Positions 1 to 6,062 of a stretch of DNA of 19,935 bases are shown piece by piece. The first letter of the stretch is position 1, and each line of letters begins with the position of its first letter. Origin of the DNA: Euryarchaeota archaeon UBA229 (GTDB lineage Archaea; Thermoplasmatota; Poseidoniia; Poseidoniales; Poseidoniaceae); the NCBI GenBank assembly GCA_002505355.1, contig DAUW01000111.1:1-19935 (forward strand), read 5' to 3'. Under the pieces are notes generated by a model, which was not told the DNA's origin, ran no database searches, and worked only from the letters and a program-made list of their open reading frames with translations. Made by a program: the position numbers and the translations under genes.

Positions 1-53
1 TTGAGGCTGTGCGCATGGTTGCCCTTAACATGAGGATGGAGAGATTCCGATGA
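1..53 (+). CDS. C-terminal end of an unidentified upstream gene (partial)
   Basis: The frame beginning at base 3 stays open from the window edge to a TGA at 51-53 and ends in EAVRMVALNMRMERFR. The stop overlaps the ATG of the next gene in an ATGA arrangement (ATG 50-52, TGA 51-53), typical of translationally coupled operon genes, which is why I regard the frame as real. Only 16 residues are visible and I cannot assign a family. If correct, it is the gene preceding rpl7ae in the same operon. Confidence 0.45.
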   Translation, partial: EAVRMVALNMRMERFR

Positions 54-421
54 GTGTACACGTGCGATTTGAAACCCCAACAGAAGTATCAGACAAGATT
101 TATGAAATGATTCAGTCCAATTCCAACGGACGAATAAAGAAAGGCAGCAATGAAGTAACTAAGACTGCCGAGAGAGGCACTGCGCAATTCATTGTTCTAG
201 CCGAAGACGTCAACCCACCAGAACTGCTAGCTCACATCCCACTTATTTGCGAAGAGAAAGGAATTCCATATGGCTATGTCCCATCACAAGAATTTTTGGC
301 TAACGAAGCCGGTTTACCTAACGGTGTCAAGACCGCATCAATTGCCATCATGGAAATCAACAAAAGTGCTCAAGAGAAGTATCAGGAAGTTGTTGAATTG
401 ATTAACGGTCTAAAGGCTTGA
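50..421 (+). CDS. rpl7ae: Ribosomal protein L7Ae (K-turn binding protein)
   Basis: This 123-residue protein has the usual length of archaeal L7Ae. It binds kink-turn RNA in the large ribosomal subunit and, in archaea, also serves box C/D and H/ACA guide RNPs and RNase P. The RNA-binding signature is clear: KKGSNEVTKTAERGTAQFIV at about residues 30-49, then LAEDVNPPELLAHIPLICEE and KGIPYGYVPS, close to the family consensus in which NExTK and ERG contact the K-turn. A GGAG at 38-41 lies 8 bases before the ATG, supporting this start. It is the first complete gene of a translation operon (rpl7ae, rps28e, rpl24e, ndk, infB), an order known from other archaea. Identification is secure; nothing in the sequence is unusual. 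Confidence 0.97.
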   Translation: MSVHVRFETPTEVSDKIYEMIQSNSNGRIKKGSNEVTKTAERGTAQFIVLAEDVNPPELLAHIPLICEEKGIPYGYVPSQEFLANEAGLPNGVKTASIAIMEINKSAQEKYQEVVELINGLKA

Positions 422-442
422 GAATAATTCGGAGTTGGTTAA

Positions 443-667
443 ATGAGCGAGGAATTAGGTGGCTGGCCCGCAGAAGTAGTCGAAATAGTAGGCAGGACCG
501 GTATGACCGGAGAGGCTACTCAAGTGAAAGTTCGAGTAAACGATGCACCAAACCCAAGAGACGTTGGTAGAATCATCACAAGAAACGTCCTTGGACCAAT
601 TAGAATTGGTGATATTTTGATGCTCCGTGACACTGGACGCGAAGCAAGAAAACTGAACGCTAGGTGA
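443..667 (+). CDS. rps28e: Ribosomal protein S28e
   Basis: This 74-residue small-subunit protein has the compact S1-like beta fold expected of S28e. It shows the family hallmarks PAEVVEIVGRTGMTGEATQVKVRV and the highly conserved C-terminal segment around NVLGPIRIGDILMLRDTGREAR (residues about 48-69). In the ribosome it sits near the mRNA exit channel. The ATG is preceded by GGAG at 431-434 with 8-base spacing. Its TGA (665-667) lies within the Shine-Dalgarno sequence of the following rpl24e, so the two genes are packed for coupled translation. Length and sequence are ordinary for archaea. Confidence 0.96.
   Translation: MSEELGGWPAEVVEIVGRTGMTGEATQVKVRVNDAPNPRDVGRIITRNVLGPIRIGDILMLRDTGREARKLNAR
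662..667 (+). promoter_or_regulatory. Shine-Dalgarno AGGTGA deciding the rpl24e start
   Basis: AGGTGA ends 5 bases before the GTG at 673, an ideal spacing for an archaeal ribosome binding site. It overlaps the stop of rps28e. The in-frame GTG at 664 lies inside this element and is therefore a less likely start than GTG 673. Confidence 0.6.
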
Positions 668-672
668 TTGAT

Positions 673-864
673 GTGCCAGAAAGAAGAATATGCAGTTTCT
701 CAGGAGATGAGATTGAGCCAGGCACTGGTATTATGTTCATTAGACGAGACGGAAGCATCATGTGGTTCAAGAACTCAAAAGCCAGGAAAAACATGGTCAA
801 ACTGGGGAGAAATTCCCGTAAGGTCAAATGGACCCGTCACTATGTCAAGGGCGGCATTCAATAA
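673..864 (+). CDS. rpl24e: Ribosomal protein L24e with degenerate zinc site
   Basis: L24e is a small archaeal/eukaryotic large-subunit protein with a treble-clef-like zinc fold. The family is recognised by CSFSGDEIEPGTGIMF and by the C-terminal KVKWT. I chose GTG 673 (63 residues, beginning MPERRICSFSG) because AGGTGA at 662-667 is well spaced before it and archaeal homologues start just before the first cysteine. GTG 664 would add MID. The usual four zinc ligands (CxxC ... CSxKC) are reduced to one: Cys7 is kept, while the other positions are Ser10, Lys33 and Ala37. CSFSG also occurs in eukaryotic L24e, so zinc-free forms are known, but most archaeal copies I recall keep all four cysteines. 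The reading frame is intact and the gene sits in its normal operon, so this looks like a functional zinc-independent version. Confidence 0.93.
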   Translation: MPERRICSFSGDEIEPGTGIMFIRRDGSIMWFKNSKARKNMVKLGRNSRKVKWTRHYVKGGIQ

Positions 865-868
865 ACCG

Positions 869-885
869 GCGGATTTTGTTTCCGC
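869..885 (+). other. Small hairpin in the rpl24e-ndk gap
   Basis: GCGGA (869-873) can pair with TCCGC (881-885) around a seven-base loop. A shorter CCC/GGG pair (888-890 with 898-900), also with a seven-base loop, follows directly. Neither is followed by a T-run, so they are not a convincing terminator. They could be an mRNA processing or attenuation element inside the operon, or chance. Confidence 0.25.
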
Positions 886-919
886 ATCCCTGATAAAGGG
901 GTGATTTTTGGGTCGATGT

Positions 920-924
920 GGTGA
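920..924 (+). promoter_or_regulatory. Shine-Dalgarno GGTGA deciding the ndk start
   Basis: GGTGA at 920-924 stands 5 bases before GTG 930. Upstream in-frame GTG codons at 918 and 921 overlap or precede this element and have no comparable site, which favours 930 as the start of ndk. Confidence 0.55.
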
Positions 925-929
925 ACATT

Positions 930-1376
930 GTGGAAACTACGTATGTTATGGTAAAGCCTGACGGAGTTCAAAGAGGACTTGTTGGTGAGATTATTGGAAG
1001 ATTTGAACAAAAAGGGCTGAAACTTGTCGGTTTGAAAGCCATGGTTCCGACCGAAGAAATTGCGCGAGCGCATTATGCTGTTCACGCTGAGCGCCCGTTT
1101 TTCCCGGGACTGATTAAGTTTGTAACCTCCGGACCCGTTGTTTGCATGGCTTGGGCAGGACGAGATGCGATTAGTGTGTCAAGGAACTTGATCGGTCCAA
1201 CCAACGGTCGAGAAGCAGCACCTGGGACTATTAGGGGAGATTATGGCATGGATATTGGCTACAATATGATTCACGGCTCAGACGCTCCCGAAACTGCTGA
1301 ATTTGAATTGGGTCTTTGGTTCCCCGAGGGAGTAATGGACTGGGATCAAACAATTGCCAAGTGGTTTTACGAGTGA
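930..1376 (+). CDS. ndk: Nucleoside diphosphate kinase
   Basis: Nucleoside diphosphate kinase transfers the gamma-phosphate between nucleoside triphosphates and diphosphates through a phosphohistidine. From GTG 930 the protein is 148 residues and begins METTYVMVKPDGVQRG, matching the standard archaeal N-terminus. GTG codons at 918 and 921 would add three or four residues, but the ribosome site GGTGA (920-924) favours 930. The catalytic histidine is His115 in NMIHGSDAPETAEFEL, the family signature NxxHGSD. Arg and Thr nucleotide-site residues are present in ERPFFPGL, NGREAAPGTIRGDYG and neighbouring segments. The gene lies between rpl24e (gap about 65 bases) and infB (gap 38 bases), the order known from other euryarchaea, and may help keep GTP supplied for translation. 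Confidence 0.96.
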   Translation: METTYVMVKPDGVQRGLVGEIIGRFEQKGLKLVGLKAMVPTEEIARAHYAVHAERPFFPGLIKFVTSGPVVCMAWAGRDAISVSRNLIGPTNGREAAPGTIRGDYGMDIGYNMIHGSDAPETAEFELGLWFPEGVMDWDQTIAKWFYE

Positions 1377-1400
1377 TTTAACCCAACCCATTCTGTTGAT

Positions 1401-1407
1401 AAGGAGG
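1401..1407 (+). promoter_or_regulatory. Strong Shine-Dalgarno AAGGAGG for infB
   Basis: AAGGAGG lies 7 bases before the ATG at 1415. It is the strongest ribosome binding site in the window and fixes the start of aIF5B, in contrast to several genes here that have weak or no such site. Confidence 0.75.
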
Positions 1408-1414
1408 CCGTTGT

Positions 1415-3334
1415 ATGTCGGAAACCGATCAGCCTACGGTATCAGATGAACCAATACGTGGTGACAATCGACAACCGATAGTATCAGTGCTTGGGCACGT
1501 AGACCACGGCAAAACTAGCGTCCTCGACCTTGTAAGATCAATCGGAAGCGAACGCCAAGCTAGCGTCATGGATCGTGAAGCTGGTGGTATAACCCAACAC
1601 ATTGGTGCTACTGAAGTACCAGCTAATGTGTTAAACGAAACCTGTAAGGCGATGCTTGGAGGTAAGGAATTCAAGTCTCCAGGATTACTGTTTATTGATA
1701 CCCCCGGCCACCACTCCTTCGTCAGCCTGCGCAACAGAGGTGGATCTGTCGCAGATATTGCGATACTAGTCGTCGATATCATGGAAGGCTTACAACCACA
1801 AACGATTGAAAGTTTGAACACCCTTAAAGAAACCAAAACCCCATTTGTCATTGCTGCTAACAAGGTCGATCGGATTCATGGATGGCGCTGCGAAGCTGGG
1901 CGCTCGTTTATCCAATCTATGGCGGCGCAGAGAGAAGACGTAAAGTCCCTATTCGATGATAGGTATTGGAAAATGCTCGGCCAATTCTCCGAACACGGCT
2001 TTAACATCGAACGTTATGACCGAATCAAAGACTTTCGTCAGAATGTCGCATTGGTTCCAATGTCGGCGAAGGAAGGTGAAGGATTGCAAGATTTGCTCGC
2101 AGTGAGCGTAGGGTTAGCAGAGCGATTTCTTGAGGACAGATTAACAGATACTATCGGACCAGCTATGGGTACTGTTCTCGAAATGAGAGACGAAGTTGGA
2201 ATGGGGAAAACTATCGATGTTATCCTGTATCGTGGTAATTTGAAAATCGGCGACAAAATCATGCTTGCCTCCAATGATGGGGCATTCACCACGCACATCA
2301 AGGGTTTGAAACGACCCAAAGGCATGTCAGAAATGCGTGATGCTGGCAAGCGGTGGGAGAATTTTTCTGAGATACAAGCAGCCTGCGGAGTGAAGATTGT
2401 TGCACCAAATTTAGAAAATGCCATTGCTGGAACTACCCTACATCTAGCAAATAATTCTGAACAGAAATCCAATGCTGAGCAATCGATTAGAGAAGAGTGG
2501 CGTGGAATTTACGACAAAATGCCAATAATGTGTTCGGTGTGTAAAAAAGTATCACCTCGTGTTGAGTTTATTGCAAATTGCCAAAATGGTACCTGTAAGG
2601 GAGCGGTCGAGGAAAAGGATGGTGTGGTAATAAAGGCAGATACTGTCGGTGGATTAGAAGCATTAGCCTTTGAATTATTCAAACTAAAAATTCCTGTGAG
2701 GCAGGCAACTGTCGGCCCGGTCAATAAAAAAGACATATTAATGGCAAAATCAATTCAAGACCCCCTGAACCAAGCAATACTCGGATTCTCTACCAAACCA
2801 AACACCGAGGTTGCCGAAGAATTATCCAAGAGTGAGGGGGAAATCGCTTTCTTCAGTGGTGCAATAATCTATCACATCATAACTGCTTTTGAAGAATGGC
2901 GAGACGAAAAGCAAGCGGCAATAGAAGCTGCCCAAAGAGAATCTTTGGTCTACCCAGGAAAACTGCTGTACCTGAAAGATCATACCTTCAGAGCGAAGAA
3001 TCCGGCCATTGTTGGAATGCGCGTGGTCGGTGGTCGCTTACACATTGGCCAGAGGTTGATGAAACTAGACGGCACCCCCGTCGGACAGGTTAAGAGTTTG
3101 AGGACAAGGAACTCAGAAGATGTCAGAGAGGCAAACCAAGGCGATGAAGTCGCAGTAGCAATCCAAGGACCAACCGTCGGACGACACATCGATGAGTTAG
3201 ACGAGTTCTATGTTGATGTCCCCGCTTCCCACGCCAAACGACTGAAGAAATTAGAACTAGACCCTGTCGAACAGGAAATTCTCGATGAATTGATTCGGCT
3301 GCATCGAAAGGTTGACCATTTTTGGGGCCGATAA
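1415..3334 (+). CDS. infB: Translation initiation factor aIF5B with a Cys4 insertion
   Basis: aIF5B is the archaeal orthologue of eIF5B/IF2, a GTPase that promotes initiator tRNA binding and subunit joining. The G domain shows G1 GHVDHGKT (27-34), G2 GGIT (57-60), G3 DTPGH (95-99), G4 NKVD (149-152) and G5 SAK (217-219). Domain II follows (about 245-345). Domain III begins at GVVIKADTVGGLEAL (403-417), and domain IV ends in the helix after VDVPASH. Length (639) is slightly above the roughly 600 usual for archaea. The excess is a segment before domain III with cysteines at 373, 376, 389 and 394 (CSVC ... CQNGTC), a zinc-knuckle-like pattern that I do not recall in the Methanothermobacter protein. 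No intein is present. It is the last gene of the translation operon, followed by 89 non-coding bases. Confidence 0.96.
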   Translation: MSETDQPTVSDEPIRGDNRQPIVSVLGHVDHGKTSVLDLVRSIGSERQASVMDREAGGITQHIGATEVPANVLNETCKAMLGGKEFKSPGLLFIDTPGHHSFVSLRNRGGSVADIAILVVDIMEGLQPQTIESLNTLKETKTPFVIAANKVDRIHGWRCEAGRSFIQSMAAQREDVKSLFDDRYWKMLGQFSEHGFNIERYDRIKDFRQNVALVPMSAKEGEGLQDLLAVSVGLAERFLEDRLTDTIGPAMGTVLEMRDEVGMGKTIDVILYRGNLKIGDKIMLASNDGAFTTHIKGLKRPKGMSEMRDAGKRWENFSEIQAACGVKIVAPNLENAIAGTTLHLANNSEQKSNAEQSIREEWRGIYDKMPIMCSVCKKVSPRVEFIANCQNGTCKGAVEEKDGVVIKADTVGGLEALAFELFKLKIPVRQATVGPVNKKDILMAKSIQDPLNQAILGFSTKPNTEVAEELSKSEGEIAFFSGAIIYHIITAFEEWRDEKQAAIEAAQRESLVYPGKLLYLKDHTFRAKNPAIVGMRVVGGRLHIGQRLMKLDGTPVGQVKSLRTRNSEDVREANQGDEVAVAIQGPTVGRHIDELDEFYVDVPASHAKRLKKLELDPVEQEILDELIRLHRKVDHFWGR

Positions 3335-3379
3335 GCAAAAATAACCATGATACATAATGACATATCACAACCTCACATT

Positions 3380-3388
3380 CATATATGG
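3380..3388 (+). promoter_or_regulatory. Putative TATA box for the MoxR gene
   Basis: CATATATGG at 3380-3388 resembles an archaeal TATA box. A start site 24-28 bases downstream would fall near 3409-3413, giving a very short leader that still contains most or all of the AGGAG (3411-3415). It is the only clear TATA-like element between infB and the next gene, suggesting a new transcription unit begins here. Confidence 0.35.
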
Positions 3389-3423
3389 AATGTTTTGGTT
3401 CTTATTTGTAAGGAGTTGCAAAT

Positions 3424-4434
3424 ATGGAAGCAGGATTCTCCCCTAACGCAGGCATGCCAGCACCGGCTGGCTCACAGGATTTGATAGGTACAGTCTCAGC
3501 AATCTCCAACAGTTTGATGGGCGAGGTCAGCAAAGTTATCATTGGCAAAAATGAAAATCTACGCCGAGTTACCGTCGGAATATTGTCAAATGGTAATATG
3601 CTGCTGGAAGACTTCCCCGGCCTTGCTAAAACTCTGCTGGCAAACACCTTTGCGCGGGCGCTTGGCTGTAAGTTCAAGCGTGTACAATTTACCCCAGATT
3701 TGCTACCTTCCGATATCATGGGTACCTACATGTACGATCAGAAATCTGGTGAATTCAAACTCAGAGCCGGTCCTTTGTTCTCCAATATTCTACTAGCCGA
3801 TGAAATCAACCGAGCTCCGCCAAAAACCCAAGCTGCCCTGCTTGAAGCGATGGAAGAAAAACAGGTGACAATTGAAGGAATAACTCACAAGTTACCAGCA
3901 CCCTTCGTGGTATTGGCAACCCAAAATCCAATTGAACAAGAAGGTACATACCCATTACCCGAAGCTCAAATGGACCGATTCTTGATGAAGATGTCGATGG
4001 GATACCCGGACAGATCAGAAGAAAAAGCGATTCTAGCAAGAAGAAAATTAAGAGGAAAAGATAATCATGATGTCGAACAGGTAACTTCTCCAAAGAAGGT
4101 TGTTGCCATGCAAAAAGCCCTGGAAACAGTCCATGTTGATCCTGCAATCCTATCCTACATTGTTGAAATCGTTCAGCGCACAAGAGAAGATCACCGTGTG
4201 GTCAACGGCGCCTCACCTCGTGCCAGTCAGTCACTGTTCAAGACTGGTAGAGCCGCTGCGGCAATTGCTGGTAGGAATTATGTCATTCCAGACGACATAA
4301 AGGGTATCGCTCTACAAATTATCTCGCACCGAATAAACATGAAACCAGAAGCTAAGATACGTGGTATTACCGGTATGCACATCGTAAGAAAAATTCTTTC
4401 CGAGGTTCCGGTGCCGGTTATTCAACCAATGTGA
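3424..4434 (+). CDS. MoxR-family AAA+ ATPase
   Basis: This 336-residue protein is a complete MoxR/RavA-type AAA+ ATPase, a chaperone-like class that usually remodels partner proteins containing VWA or DUF58 domains. The Walker A is EDFPGLAKT (62-70, Lys69 and Thr70); the Ala before Lys is normal in this family. The Walker B is ILLADEINRAPPKTQAALLE (122-141), sensor 1 is ATQNP (about 165-169), and a sensor-2 arginine lies in NGASPRASQSL near residue 260. AGGAG at 3411-3415 supports ATG 3424. The first 20 residues are Pro/Ala/Gly-rich and probably disordered. MoxR genes normally precede DUF58/VWA genes; here the next gene is parA and no such partner is in the window. The substrate cannot be assigned. 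Confidence 0.92.
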   Translation: MEAGFSPNAGMPAPAGSQDLIGTVSAISNSLMGEVSKVIIGKNENLRRVTVGILSNGNMLLEDFPGLAKTLLANTFARALGCKFKRVQFTPDLLPSDIMGTYMYDQKSGEFKLRAGPLFSNILLADEINRAPPKTQAALLEAMEEKQVTIEGITHKLPAPFVVLATQNPIEQEGTYPLPEAQMDRFLMKMSMGYPDRSEEKAILARRKLRGKDNHDVEQVTSPKKVVAMQKALETVHVDPAILSYIVEIVQRTREDHRVVNGASPRASQSLFKTGRAAAAIAGRNYVIPDDIKGIALQIISHRINMKPEAKIRGITGMHIVRKILSEVPVPVIQPM

Positions 4435-4463
4435 GAATGGTCGAAACCAACCTTGCATTGAAA

Positions 4464-4475
4464 GAGGGGTCCCTC
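4464..4475 (+). other. Short inverted repeat upstream of parA
   Basis: GAGGG (4464-4468) and CCCTC (4471-4475) form a five-base inverted repeat separated by GT. The spacer is too short for a hairpin loop, so if functional it would be a dimeric protein site in the 72-base gap between moxR and parA. No second copy was found nearby. Confidence 0.2.
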
Positions 4476-4506
4476 ACTGGGCCTAAATGTCCGGGAGTTG
4501 TGAATT

Positions 4507-5463
4507 GTGAATCCGTACAAGATGGTCATCGCTGTCGCCAATCAGAAAGGCGGATGCGCAAAGACCACCACTGCGGTAAACCTAGCAGCAGCATTATCCA
4601 AAGGGTCCAAGCGACAAAAACTTCCTCCTGCTAAAGTACTGCTAATTGATTTAGACCCACAGGGCAACTGTGCAACCTCATTTGGTGTCGAAAAGAAGAA
4701 AGTCAAGAGAACGGCCTATGATTTATTGACTAATGATACTGGTGAGGATTTACCCTTGATGGATGAATATCTCATTTCACCCAGTGCACTCACAGAAAGT
4801 ATGCAGGAAGCGTGGAGTATGAGGAACAGTGGCAAAGCCGCCCCAGAAAATCTTACTGTGGACAATTTATGGTTACTACCAAGCGATATCCACCTGTCAG
4901 GTGCAGAAATTGAATTGAGTCACAAAATCGGCAGAGAAACTAGACTAAGGGAAGCTCTGGCGCCGATAATTGACAACTTTGATTATGTTATTATCGATAC
5001 TCCACCGTCACTCGGATTGCTATCAATCAATGCAATGTGTGCCGCTAATTGGGTCATGGTCCCTGTCCAGGCCGAGTATTATGCCTTGGAAGGCTTTAGC
5101 ATGTTAATGAACTCAATTAAAATGATTCAGCGCAGAATCAACCGTAATCTGAAAATCTTCGGAGTTGCTATGACTATGGTGGATGCGAGATCAAAGTTAA
5201 GTCGCCACGTTTGCGATCAAGTCAATGCAAAAATGCCAAAAAAATTGTTCAAGACCACGATTAGACGGCTAGTAAAGGTGGCTGAAGCACCATGGTCTGG
5301 TGCACCTACTGTATTACTCAACAAGCCAACCAACTCAGGTGCTGGAGCCGGATCATTAGAGTATTGGACGCTGGCCAAAGAATTTCATCAGCGAGTTATG
5401 GCGATGCGTCGAGAATTTGGAGTCAGTGAACAACCCCGTCTGTTATTGGATAGAAATCGATGA
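4507..5463 (+). CDS. parA: ParA/Soj-type partition ATPase
   Basis: This is a 318-residue ParA/MinD-superfamily ATPase, which forms ATP-dependent dimers on DNA to position chromosomes, plasmids or large protein complexes. The deviant Walker A is KGGCAKTTT (14-22) with signature Lys14 and P-loop Lys19. Walker A' is LLIDLDPQGN (45-54), and Walker B is VIIDTPPSLG. The VPVQAEYYALEG and VKVAEAPWSGAPTVLL segments match the Soj subgroup rather than MinD, and no C-terminal amphipathic membrane helix is seen. An extra basic stretch (SKGSKRQKLPPAK) separates the first helix from Walker A'. The start is GTG 4507, with GGGAG 9 bases upstream; ATG 4522 is the alternative. No ParB is adjacent; the small ribbon-helix-helix gene 97 bases downstream could be a non-canonical partner. 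Confidence 0.93.
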   Translation: MNPYKMVIAVANQKGGCAKTTTAVNLAAALSKGSKRQKLPPAKVLLIDLDPQGNCATSFGVEKKKVKRTAYDLLTNDTGEDLPLMDEYLISPSALTESMQEAWSMRNSGKAAPENLTVDNLWLLPSDIHLSGAEIELSHKIGRETRLREALAPIIDNFDYVIIDTPPSLGLLSINAMCAANWVMVPVQAEYYALEGFSMLMNSIKMIQRRINRNLKIFGVAMTMVDARSKLSRHVCDQVNAKMPKKLFKTTIRRLVKVAEAPWSGAPTVLLNKPTNSGAGAGSLEYWTLAKEFHQRVMAMRREFGVSEQPRLLLDRNR

Positions 5464-5560
5464 CCGAAATAAGTAATCCACCGCAAAAACCACCGGCAAG
5501 CGCGGCTTTCTTTCGCGGAGGTTAAGTATTCCTTAGCCGGCACCAACATCGGGATAAGCC

Positions 5561-5803
5561 ATGACAGCAGAAGGTATGACGTCGATAAGCGTGAGTTATG
5601 AGGTTCGTAGGCAACTAAACACTATGCGAACCTTGAGTGGTTACAAAAGCGTGAATGAGTTTCTAAACGATTTAATCAGAGCGCACAAAATCACCAAGAT
5701 GAACGGAGAAATCGAAACCTTGAGAGAGCGCATGAAAGCCGTCGCTGATGTAGATGTCGAACACCTAGTAGATCGGTTAAATCTATCTCCATTTAGGGTT
5801 TGA
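5561..5803 (+). CDS. Ribbon-helix-helix DNA-binding protein, antitoxin-like
   Basis: This 80-residue protein has the arrangement of a MetJ/Arc/CopG ribbon-helix-helix protein: a short beta strand TSISVSYE (7-14), helix A EVRRQLNTMRTLSG (14-27), and helix B SVNEFLNDLIRAHK (30-43). A charged helix GEIETLRERMKAVADVDVEH (49-68) follows and could bind a partner. ATG 5561 follows GGGAT; ATG 5576 would start immediately before the strand, as is usual for such antitoxins, and is a fair alternative. Four bases separate it from the downstream PIN-like gene, the layout of vapBC toxin-antitoxin pairs, in which the first protein neutralises the toxin and represses the operon. It also lies 97 bases after parA, so a ParG/Omega-like role in partition is a second possibility. 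Fold assignment is by pattern only. Confidence 0.7.
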   Translation: MTAEGMTSISVSYEVRRQLNTMRTLSGYKSVNEFLNDLIRAHKITKMNGEIETLRERMKAVADVDVEHLVDRLNLSPFRV

Positions 5804-5807
5804 TAAC

Positions 5808-6062
5808 ATGATGGAGTGGCGTCCAAAGGGATACCTGTTTGATACAAATAATCTCATTCGAGCACTATTTGATGAAAATACTGCTGAAGGGCAACTACTA
5901 GAGGCTGCTAATGCAGGTTATATCGAACTATTTGCCAAATCAAAGTCTTGGAATGCTGTGTTGTGGTTAGTTATGAATACCATTGTTGAGGGTGGTAAAC
6001 CACTGTATACTGGTGAAGAATTAGGGAAATTAAAACACTCCCTGCCGATAGTCTGGAAATAA
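5808..6062 (+). CDS. Short PIN-like protein, possibly a truncated VapC toxin
   Basis: The 84-residue product starts with YLFDTNNLIRALFDENTAEG (residues 9-28), which resembles the first strand and helix of PIN-domain nucleases, with the metal-binding Asp12 in the FDTN motif. VapC proteins are usually about 125-140 residues. The second half, with the later conserved acidic residues and the DxD-type motif, is missing: the remainder (WLVMNTIVEGGKPLYTGEEL and on) shows no such motifs, and the frame stops at 6060-6062, directly against the end of the convergent gene at 6063. No alternative frame restores a PIN C-terminus. It may be a decayed toxin, a divergent short PIN protein, or an unrelated protein. 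ATG 5811 is an alternative start. Confidence 0.55.
   Translation: MMEWRPKGYLFDTNNLIRALFDENTAEGQLLEAANAGYIELFAKSKSWNAVLWLVMNTIVEGGKPLYTGEELGKLKHSLPIVWK

Noticed and set aside
1429..2736. Minus-strand frames of 75-144 codons within infB
   Set aside because: They lie entirely within the clearly identified aIF5B gene and lack start signals and family features.
3604..3633. Apparently degenerate Walker A in the MoxR ATPase (Ala in place of Gly before Lys)
   Set aside because: PGLAKT is a common form in MoxR proteins, and the lysine and threonine are intact, so no loss of ATP binding is implied.
5493..5540. CCGGC/GCCGG inverted repeat between parA and the ribbon-helix-helix gene as a terminator
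   Set aside because: The arms are only five bases, are separated by about 38 bases, and are not followed by a T-run.
5941..6062. Frameshift hiding the second half of a PIN domain
   Set aside because: The other two frames of this stretch hit stop codons quickly and show no PIN motifs, and the sequence beyond 6062 belongs to the convergent gene.
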